Translations under genes and position numbers: made by a program
The notes under the pieces: generated by a model
What the model was told of the DNA's origin: nothing
The model's database searches: none
Seen by the model: only the letters and a program-made list of their open reading frames with translations
Shown here: piece after piece, positions 55,051-64,000 of the stretch
Position numbering within the stretch: the first letter of the stretch is position 1
Layout of the letters: each line of letters begins with the position of its first letter
DNA from: Sphingomonas jatrophae
GTDB taxonomy: Bacteria > Pseudomonadota > Alphaproteobacteria > Sphingomonadales > Sphingomonadaceae
Assembly (NCBI RefSeq): GCF_900113315.1
Contig: NZ_FOZG01000003.1
Coordinates: 372,001 to 436,000, forward strand
DNA: 64,000 nucleotides
Direction of reading: 5' to 3'

Positions 55051-57957
55051 TTACTTGGCGGTCGCCGTCTCGACCGGCAGGCCGAGCGCGTCGAGCTGCG
55101 GCTTCACCTTGGCGGCATCGCCGACGACGACCCACGTGAAGGCGCCCGGCTTCACCGCCGCGCGGATAGCGGTGTCGAGCTGCGCGGGCGTCATCGCGCG
55201 GTAGGTGTCGGCGAGCTTCACGTAATAATCGTCGGGGAAGCCGTAGAGGTCGATCGTCTGGAGCCCGCTCAGCACATCGCCCGACGTCTCGAAATTGCCC
55301 GACAGCTCGCGCACGCGGCCGGTGACGTAGAGGTCGCGCTCGGCCGGGGTGACGCCCTTGGGGCCGAGGAACTCGGCCATGTCGGCGCGGATCGCGGCGA
55401 TGGACGGCCCCGTCTGGTTCGACTGGACGGGTGCTGAGATGACGAACGGCACGGTGCCGACCATCCGGCGCGGCCCACCGAACACGCCGTAGGACCAGCC
55501 CTTCTTCTCGCGCAGATCCATGTTGATCCGGCCGAGGAAGTTGCCCGCCAGCGCATCGTTGGCGACGATCAGCGTTTCCAGCTTGTCCGAGCCCTTGAGC
55601 GGCGTCAGCGCGCCGCCGGCGATGAACGATTGCGGCGATTGCGGCCGGTCGATCAGCACGATCCGCTCGCGCGCGGGCGGCGTCGCCGCGGCGAACGACT
55701 TGGTGCCGGCGGCCGCTGCGGGTGCGGTCCAGTTGCCGAAGCTGCGCTCCAGCAGCGGGCGGATGGCGGCGAGCGGCTGGTCGGACACGACGAAGATGCG
55801 TGCCTTGTCCGGCCGCATCCATGCATCGTGCCACGCGGCGAGGTCGGCGGGCTTGAGCGACTTCACCACGTCCGGGCCGCCCGTGCCCGTCTGCGGCACG
55901 CCGTAGGGGTAAGCCGGGCCGTAGAGCAGGGGATAGAGGGCGCGGGCGGCGATGCCCTGCGGCTGGGTCAGCTCGGACGAGATGCGGGCGAGCTGCTGGC
56001 CGCGCAGGCGCTCCACCTCTTGCGGATCGAAGGCCGGGTTGCGGACGATGTCGGCGAGGAGATCGAGCGAGGGCGCGAGGTTGGGCGTCAGCGCCGAGAG
56101 GTTGACGCTGGTGCGATCCATCGACTGCCCGGCGCTGATCGCGGCGCCGAGCCGCTCCTGCTCCTCGGCAATCTGGACCGAATTGCGCGTCTTGGTGCCC
56201 TCGTCGAGCATCGCGAGCGTCAGCGACTGGGTGCCGAGACCCGTCTTCGGATCGGCGGCGTTGCCCGCATCGAAGCTGACCGATACGCGCGTCAGCGGCA
56301 CAGCATTCCGCTGCGCATAGACGATCTCGACCCCGTTCGAGAGCCTGGCCCGCTCGATCCGAGGAAAGGTGAGATCGGGCACCTGGCCGACGTCGGGGAT
56401 CTTGCCGCGCGGGCCCGGCTTAGCCGCAGGGGCAGGCGCCGCGGCACCGGCGCCCTGCCCTTCGGCGAGCGTAGCGACGGGCAGCGGGGCGAGCGGCTTC
56501 TCACCGGCGCGTGGCGTGCGGTAATAAGCCGGGGCGTGATGCTGGCCGGTGACGCCGGCGGCCTCCTCATAGGCCTTGCGTTCGCCAGGTGCCACGGTGA
56601 GCGCGTAGACCGGGCGGGTCAGCCACTTGTTCGCCACCGCCTTCACCTGCGCGGGCGTGACGGCGGCGAGCGCGGCCAGCTGCTTCTTATAGAAGTCGGC
56701 ATCGTTGGCGTAGAGCGCGCCCTCGGCCAGCGCCACGGCCTTGCCGCCGAAGCCGCCAACCGATTCCAACCCGTTGATCCGCCCGGCCACCTCGCGCGTC
56801 GCGACGCGCTGCACCTCGTCCGCGGTCGGGCCGGTCTTGAGGAAGTCGGCGATCACCGCATCCAGCCGCGCGGCGACCTTCGCCGGATCGACGCCCGGCT
56901 TCACGTCGGCCGTCACCTCGAACATGCCGATCCGCTCGAACGACTGGAGGCCGGCGGAGACGGAGACGGCGATCTTCTCCTGCCGCACCAGCGCATTGTC
57001 GAGCCGCGAGGAGGACAGGCCGCCGAGCACCGTGGCGGCGACATCGAGCGGCACCGAATCCTTGTCGGTCAGTCCCGGCACCGCCCACATGCGGTAGAGC
57101 CGGGTGGTGGCGACGCGATCGTGCAGCGTCTCGGCGACCGGCGCCTTCAGCGTCGGCACCGTCGCGGCGGCGGGCGTCACCTTCGGGCCTGCGGGGATAT
57201 CGCCGAAATATTTGGTGACCAGCGCCTTGGCCTTTGCCACGTCGACGTCGCCCGCCAGCACCAGCACCGCATTGTTGGGGCCGTATTTCTGGCGGAACCA
57301 GTTTTTCACGTCCTCAAGGCTGGCGCCGGTCAGGTCTGCCATGGAGCCGATGGTGGAGTGGCGATAGGGATGCCCCTCCGGGAACAATGCGGCCAGCTGG
57401 GCATATTCGACGAGACCGTAGGGTTCGTTGTCACCCTGCCGCTTCTCGTTCTGGACGACGCCGATCTGGTTGGTGAGGTTCTCCTGCGTCACCGCGCCGA
57501 GCAGGTGGCCCATGCGGTCGCTCTCGAGGAACAGCGCGCGTTCCAGCGCGGGCGTCGGCACCGTCTCGAAATAGTTGGTGCGATCGAACCATGTGGTGCC
57601 GTTGAAATCGGTCGCGCCGACTTCCTGGAGCGGCGCGAAGAAGTCGCCAGGCGCATTCTCCGATCCGTTGAACATCAGATGCTCGAACAGGTGGGCGAAG
57701 CCCGTCTTGCCCTTGGGCTCATCCTTGGAGCCGACATGGTACCAGACGGAGACGGCGACCACGGGCGCCTTGCGATCGGTGTGGACGAAGACGCGCAGCC
57801 CGTTCGGCAGCGTGAAGCTCTCATACGGGATGTTGACCTGCGAGACGAGCGTGGACACCGGCGCCGCGTCGGTGCGGGGGGCAGGCGCGGTCTGCGCCGC
57901 GAGCGGGGCGGCGACGAGCAGGGAAGTGGCGAGCAACGCGGACAGGATGCGGGTCAA
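55051..57957 (-). CDS. Exported M16 family zinc protease (pitrilysin-like)
   Basis: A protein of 968 residues with a signal peptide (1-21, ending LAA-QT) and two homologous M16 halves. The inverted zinc motif HLFEH is at 89-93 in the first half, with a further glutamate in VVQNEKRQG. The second half (about 550 onward) has no HxxEH and is the usual inactive partner. A proline/alanine-rich joint (about 500-530) separates them. It probably degrades peptides in the periplasm. It is divergent from the M28 peptidase gene, with 210 bases between the start codons. Confidence 0.9.
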   Translation of the reverse strand: MTRILSALLATSLLVAAPLAAQTAPAPRTDAAPVSTLVSQVNIPYESFTLPNGLRVFVHTDRKAPVVAVSVWYHVGSKDEPKGKTGFAHLFEHLMFNGSENAPGDFFAPLQEVGATDFNGTTWFDRTNYFETVPTPALERALFLESDRMGHLLGAVTQENLTNQIGVVQNEKRQGDNEPYGLVEYAQLAALFPEGHPYRHSTIGSMADLTGASLEDVKNWFRQKYGPNNAVLVLAGDVDVAKAKALVTKYFGDIPAGPKVTPAAATVPTLKAPVAETLHDRVATTRLYRMWAVPGLTDKDSVPLDVAATVLGGLSSSRLDNALVRQEKIAVSVSAGLQSFERIGMFEVTADVKPGVDPAKVAARLDAVIADFLKTGPTADEVQRVATREVAGRINGLESVGGFGGKAVALAEGALYANDADFYKKQLAALAAVTPAQVKAVANKWLTRPVYALTVAPGERKAYEEAAGVTGQHHAPAYYRTPRAGEKPLAPLPVATLAEGQGAGAAAPAPAAKPGPRGKIPDVGQVPDLTFPRIERARLSNGVEIVYAQRNAVPLTRVSVSFDAGNAADPKTGLGTQSLTLAMLDEGTKTRNSVQIAEEQERLGAAISAGQSMDRTSVNLSALTPNLAPSLDLLADIVRNPAFDPQEVERLRGQQLARISSELTQPQGIAARALYPLLYGPAYPYGVPQTGTGGPDVVKSLKPADLAAWHDAWMRPDKARIFVVSDQPLAAIRPLLERSFGNWTAPAAAAGTKSFAAATPPARERIVLIDRPQSPQSFIAGGALTPLKGSDKLETLIVANDALAGNFLGRINMDLREKKGWSYGVFGGPRRMVGTVPFVISAPVQSNQTGPSIAAIRADMAEFLGPKGVTPAERDLYVTGRVRELSGNFETSGDVLSGLQTIDLYGFPDDYYVKLADTYRAMTPAQLDTAIRAAVKPGAFTWVVVGDAAKVKPQLDALGLPVETATAK

Positions 57958-58167
57958 CGGCGACGTCCTTGAGGCAGGTATGAACGCGCGAGCATAGCCG
58001 GGCGGGCGGCGCGGGCAACCGCGCCAGCGGGCGGGCGCCTCGGGCCTGCCCTCCGCTTTTCGATCAACGTGCGCGCCGGATCGACCAACGTCGTGAACGC
58101 CGCACCCGTGACGCGGCAGGACAGGGCATTAAAGAGGATCAATCTTCCTCTCCCCGCCGGAGCCTGC

Positions 58168-59811
58168 ATGATCCGTCCGCTCGGTCTCGCTTTCGCCCTG
58201 CTCGCCGCCGTTCCGCTCGCCGCACAGCCGGTCGAGCCGCGCTTCACCCCCGACGCGTTCCGCGCCCATGTCGCCTTCCTCGCCGACGATCTTTTGGAGG
58301 GCCGCGACATCGGCAGCCGCGGGCATGAGATCGCCGCCCGCTATGTCGCGCAGCGCTTCGCCGCGTTGGGCCTGAAGCCCGCGGGCGTGGAGGGCGGCTG
58401 GCTCCAGCCGATCCGCTTTCAGGAGACGGTGCGCAGCGGCCCCAAGGGGCAGGTAACGATCAGCGGCCCTGCCGGTGCGAAGACGTGGGAGCATGGCACC
58501 GAGGTGGTCGTCGGCCTCAACCCGACGATGCCGACGGGCGAGGTGTCCGCCCCGCTCGTCTTCGTCGGCTATGGCCTCGAGGCGCCGGCGATGGGCACCG
58601 ACGATTATCGCGGGCTGGATGTGACCGGGAAGATCGTCGTCCTGCTCGACGGCTTCCCCGCCGGCCTGCCCGCCGAGGCGGCGGCGCATCTCGTCGCCAC
58701 CAAGCGCATGGTCGCCGCGGCGCATGGCGCGATCGGCATGATCTCCGTCTCCACCCGCGATTCGGCCAAGCGGCAGAGCTGGGCCAGCGTGGTGCGCAAC
58801 GGCAACGGCAAGAATTATCGCTGGCTGCGGGACGGCAAACCCGTGTTCGACGGCGCTGCGGTGCGCCAGAGCGCGTCCGCAAACACGCCTGTCGCCGAGG
58901 CCATCTTCGCCGGCGCGCCGAAGAGCTTCGCCGCGGTGCAGGCGGAGGCGGCGAAGAAGGGCGTGCGCCCGCGCGGCTTCGCGCTGCGCACCTCGGCACG
59001 CATCGCCCAATCGGCCAGCACGCGCTTCATCGACAGCCCGAACGTGGCGGCGGTGCTGCCCGGCGCCGATCCGAAGCTGGCCAGCGAATATGTCGTCCTC
59101 TCCGCCCACCTCGACCATATTGGCATCAGCCCCGAGCGGCCGGGCGACACGGCGCAGACCGACCGGATCAACAATGGCGCGCTCGACAATGCAGCCGGCA
59201 TCGCGACGATGCTGGAGGTGGCACGCGCCATGGCGGAGGCGCCGGACAGGCCGCGCCGCTCCGTCCTGTTCATCGCGACAACGGGCGAGGAGAAGGGATT
59301 GCTGGGCGCGGACTATTATGCGCGCAACCCGACGGTGCCCAAGGCCGCGATCGTCGGCAATGTCGATCTCGACATGCCGCTGCTGCTCTACAAGTTCACC
59401 GACGTGACCGCGTTCGGCGCGGACCATTCGACGTTGGGGCCGCTGGTCGCCGCCGCGGTGAAGCCGATGGGCATCGCGCTGTCGCCCGATCCGATGCCCG
59501 AGGAGACGATCTTCGTCCGCTCCGACCATTATTCCTTCGTCAAGCAGGGCGTGCCCGCAGTGCTGCTGGCGACCGGCTTCGCCAATGGCGGGGGCGAGCA
59601 GTGGCGCAAGTTCCTCGGGGGCGACTATCACCATCCGGGCGACGACATGAGCCAGAAGATCGACTGGGCCTCGGGCGCGCGCTACGCCGAGGCGAACTGG
59701 CGGATCACGCGGGCGATGGCGAATGCCGACACGGCGCCGCGCTGGTACAAGGGTGACTTCTTCGGCGACCTGTTCGCGGCCGGAGCGGAAAAGGCGGCGC
59801 TGCCGAAGTGA
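58168..59811 (+). CDS. Exported M28 family metallopeptidase
   Basis: A protein of 547 residues with a signal peptide (1-19, LAFALLAAVPLAAQP) and an M28 aminopeptidase fold. Zinc ligands are in SAHLDHIG, NGALDNAAGIA and TGEEKGLLG (E-E pair), with later histidines in GDYHHPGDD. A PA-type insert (about 110-240) is present, as in many exported M28 peptidases. ATG at 58168 gives a clean signal peptide. The stop overlaps the GTG of the DUF1003 gene (GTGA). Confidence 0.9.
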   Translation: MIRPLGLAFALLAAVPLAAQPVEPRFTPDAFRAHVAFLADDLLEGRDIGSRGHEIAARYVAQRFAALGLKPAGVEGGWLQPIRFQETVRSGPKGQVTISGPAGAKTWEHGTEVVVGLNPTMPTGEVSAPLVFVGYGLEAPAMGTDDYRGLDVTGKIVVLLDGFPAGLPAEAAAHLVATKRMVAAAHGAIGMISVSTRDSAKRQSWASVVRNGNGKNYRWLRDGKPVFDGAAVRQSASANTPVAEAIFAGAPKSFAAVQAEAAKKGVRPRGFALRTSARIAQSASTRFIDSPNVAAVLPGADPKLASEYVVLSAHLDHIGISPERPGDTAQTDRINNGALDNAAGIATMLEVARAMAEAPDRPRRSVLFIATTGEEKGLLGADYYARNPTVPKAAIVGNVDLDMPLLLYKFTDVTAFGADHSTLGPLVAAAVKPMGIALSPDPMPEETIFVRSDHYSFVKQGVPAVLLATGFANGGGEQWRKFLGGDYHHPGDDMSQKIDWASGARYAEANWRITRAMANADTAPRWYKGDFFGDLFAAGAEKAALPK

Positions 59812-60218
59812 AACCGGACTTTCCCCACGATCCGGCGACCCTGCCAGAAACGTTCGGCGAGCGGGCGTCGGACCGCGTTGCCGCGATCGGCGGATCGTGG
59901 GGCTTCATCCTCGCCTTCACGCTCGTCCTGTTCGGCTGGATGCTGCTGAACAGCGACGTGCTGTCGCATTGGGGGCTCGAGTTCGACCCCTACCCCTATG
60001 TCTTTCTCAACCTGATGCTGTCCACGCTGGCTGCGATCCAGGCGCCGATCATCATGATGAGCCAGAACCGGCAGGCGGAGAAGGACCGGCTGGCCGCGCA
60101 GAACGACTATGACGTGAACCTGCGCGCCGAGATCGAGATCAAGGCGTTGCACGAGAAGATCGACGCGCTCGCGGCGGCGCAGGCGGCGCTGATCGCACAA
60201 CTCGAACGATCTCGGTGA
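59808..60218 (+). CDS. DUF1003 membrane protein
   Basis: A protein of 136 residues. Two membrane segments (about 30-50 and 65-84) are followed by [11 protein letters not shown], the diagnostic DUF1003 block, and a coiled-coil tail ([25 protein letters not shown]). The function of DUF1003 proteins is unknown. The GTG start overlaps the M28 peptidase stop (GTGA). It lies upstream of clpB. Confidence 0.85.
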   Translation: MKPDFPHDPATLPETFGERASDRVAAIGGSWGFILAFTLVLFGWMLLNSDVLSHWGLEFDPYPYVFLNLMLSTLAAIQAPIIMMSQNRQAEKDRLAAQNDYDVNLRAEIEIKALHEKIDALAAAQAALIAQLERSR

Positions 60219-60224
60219 ACCGGG

Positions 60225-60252
60225 CTTGTGTGGCATAGAAGCCACACTATCT
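60225..60252 (+). promoter_or_regulatory. Candidate heat-shock promoter of clpB
   Basis: CTTGTG (60225-60230) and CTATCT (60247-60252) are separated by 16 bases and resemble the alphaproteobacterial RpoH pattern (CTTGNN, then CYTATNT). A 7-bp palindrome, GTGTGGC (60228-60234) and GCCACAC (60241-60247), lies within it. ClpB is a known heat-shock gene, which fits. Confidence 0.5.
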
Positions 60253-60274
60253 CCCCGGCACGACACAGGGGAGC

Positions 60275-62857
<2,583 letters not shown>

Positions 62858-62863
62858 GACGGG

Positions 62864-62891
62864 CGCCGCCGTCCGCCACAGGGCGGCGGCG
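62864..62891. terminator. Hairpin between clpB and the convergent hydroxylase gene
   Basis: CGCCGCCGTCC (62864-62874) and GGGCGGCGGCG (62881-62891) form an 11-bp stem with one G-U pair and a 6-base loop. It fills the short gap between the two convergent genes and could end transcription from both sides. Confidence 0.5.
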
Positions 62892-64000
62892 TCAATCCTC
62901 GGCGACCTGCCCCTCGCCTGCCGGCGCGATGTCGGCAAAGCGGGCGAGCAGGTCGCGCTCCGCCGCAGTCAGATGCGGGTTCCAGGTGTCGAGGATCAGG
63001 ATGGCACGGGGGGCGTCGGACAGGTTCCACGCCTCATGCTCGATCGTGTCGTCGAAGGCGAACGCCTCACCCTCGCGCCATCCCCGCGTTTCCCCGCCGA
63101 CACGGAAGCCGCACACGCTCTCGCCGTCCGGAGGCACGATCAGCGGCAGGTGGATGATCGCGCGGATGTTGCTGACGCCGGTATGTGGCGGCAGGCGCGT
63201 GCCCGGTTGCAGGATCGAGAAGAAGACGGTGGGCGTGCGCCCGGCGAGATGCGCCAGCGGCAGCCTGTCGATGATCGCCGCGGTCCTGGGCGCCCGCGCG
63301 CAATTGGCCTCGATGCGGCGGCCATGCCGCCAAAGATGCAGCGCCCCCCACGACAGGCGATGGTTGAGCGACGACCATTTGTTGTCGGGCGTACCCGCCG
63401 GCATCTCCACATAGGGGCTGAGCCCGGGTTCGGGCATGGCCAGCAACGCTTCCAGCTCGGCCCGGATCGTCGGCGTCTCCGCCTCCAGTCGGTCCAGCCA
63501 CGGGAAGTGCGCGCGGTCGAAATATTCGTCGGCGGGCAGGAACGGGAAGTGCAGGCCGGCGCACGCATTGGCGAAGATCGCGCGGCGCCCGAGCATGTGA
63601 TCCATGCAGGCATCGAACCGCCGCCGCTCTTGCCGGGTGAGCCCGCCGCGGACGTCGGCCATCCCCTCGTCGATGCTGCTGGCGAGCGAGGCGCGGTGCC
63701 CCGCGACGAAGGCACGCGCATGATCGAAGACGGCGGTGAGCGAGGGTGACGGCGCCTCGATCGCCTGCGACATGGCGAGCACGCCGGTCCAGTGGGTGAG
63801 CGCGCTGTCCATTCGCCCTTCCCGCTCGTCCAGCTCGGCCATCCTGACCAGCGCCATGAAGTGCCGCCGGTCGATCGAGAGCGCGCCCTCCAGCGCACGC
63901 CGCTCACCGGCTTTGTCGCCCGCCTCGCGCGCGCACCGGGCGAGGTTCATCCACAATTCGGGTGCGGCGGGGTCGGCCGCGATGGCGCGGCGGAACAGGC
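62892..64000 (-). CDS. Aspartyl/asparaginyl hydroxylase-like TPR protein (5' end outside window)
   Basis: The visible part is about 369 residues and has no start: the frame is open to the window edge (LFRRAIAADPAAPELWMNL). The N-terminal part has TPR-like helices (LARCAREAGDKAGERRALEGALSID). The C-terminal part (about the last 180 residues) matches the aspartyl/asparaginyl beta-hydroxylase fold, with an iron-ligand-like histidine in LPPHTGVSN and a second in IEHEAWN, plus the arginine-containing GESVCGFRVG block. These enzymes use Fe(II) and 2-oxoglutarate. The substrate is unknown. It converges on clpB. Confidence 0.82.
   Translation of the reverse strand, partial: LFRRAIAADPAAPELWMNLARCAREAGDKAGERRALEGALSIDRRHFMALVRMAELDEREGRMDSALTHWTGVLAMSQAIEAPSPSLTAVFDHARAFVAGHRASLASSIDEGMADVRGGLTRQERRRFDACMDHMLGRRAIFANACAGLHFPFLPADEYFDRAHFPWLDRLEAETPTIRAELEALLAMPEPGLSPYVEMPAGTPDNKWSSLNHRLSWGALHLWRHGRRIEANCARAPRTAAIIDRLPLAHLAGRTPTVFFSILQPGTRLPPHTGVSNIRAIIHLPLIVPPDGESVCGFRVGGETRGWREGEAFAFDDTIEHEAWNLSDAPRAILILDTWNPHLTAAERDLLARFADIAPAGEGQVAED

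Noticed and set aside
55630-57972. A 780-residue plus-strand frame opposite the M16 protease.
   Set aside because: Same shadow effect; no domain or start signal is seen, while the minus strand has a signal peptide and HxxEH motif.

Overview
The window is a densely coded, very GC-rich stretch of an alphaproteobacterial chromosome. It most resembles the order Sphingomonadales (Sphingomonas-like). The basis is gene content and protein style: a DUF1285-Nudix-cca run, rpmF-plsX-fabH-ihfA-merR, a PabB-PabC fusion carrying a sphingomonad-type palindromic repeat, class I lysyl-tRNA synthetase, ligase-associated repair genes and a complete dcw cluster. I see no rRNA, tRNA, CRISPR array, transposase, prophage or conjugation gene. 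No gene-free stretch exceeds 300 bases; the longest is the roughly 270-base region upstream of mraZ.

Layout. 1-2.2 kb (+): DUF1285 protein (cut by the window edge), CoA pyrophosphatase and CCA-adding enzyme, with start/stop overlaps. 2.2-6.2 kb (-): a GGDEF-EAL protein and ParC. 6.3-13.1 kb (+): LysRS-I, a small exported protein, then a coupled run of PH-like membrane protein, DinG-type helicase, SixA-type phosphatase and GNAT acetyltransferase. 13.1-16.1 kb (-): the rpmF-plsX-fabH-ihfA-merR operon. 16.2-24.1 kb: metabolic and envelope genes (MAPEG, YcbL-like MBL hydrolase, S9 peptidase, PabBC, lipoprotein, aspartate aminotransferase, MsrA). 24.1-28.6 kb: nuclease PdeM and an exonuclease (-) facing an Lhr-type helicase (+), with a 64-residue membrane protein between and no ligase. 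28.8-31.4 kb (+): CHAP protein, M20 peptidase, flavodoxin-like protein. 31.4-33.5 kb (-): TPR/SPOR protein. 33.8-52.1 kb (-): the complete dcw cluster, transcribed mraZ-rsmH-ftsL-ftsI-murE-murF-mraY-murD-ftsW-murG-murC-murB-ddl-ftsQ-ftsA-ftsZ. 52.4-58 kb (-): GldG/DUF4350-like membrane protein, small membrane protein, cysteine synthase, M16 protease. 58.2-62.9 kb (+): M28 peptidase, DUF1003 protein, ClpB. 62.9 kb to the end (-): aspartyl/asparaginyl hydroxylase-like TPR protein, cut by the window edge.

How the genes work together. The dcw cluster supplies the lipid II pathway (MurB-F, MurG, MraY, Ddl) and the divisome core (FtsZ, A, Q, L, I, W). Nearly every gene pair up to ftsQ overlaps by a few bases, which implies tight translational coupling. 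A SPOR protein directly downstream of ftsZ may bind septal peptidoglycan. The rpmF operon links ribosome and phospholipid/fatty-acid initiation genes with IHF-alpha. The pdeM-exonuclease-Lhr group is a DNA repair locus.

I did not find a convincing wholly new multi-gene system; most of the window is housekeeping. The best leads are small. They are a repeat inserted in frame in pabB, a perfect palindrome over the start codon of the Lhr-type helicase in a ligase-less locus, a consensus DnaA box upstream of mraZ, and a palindrome inside the likely clpB promoter.
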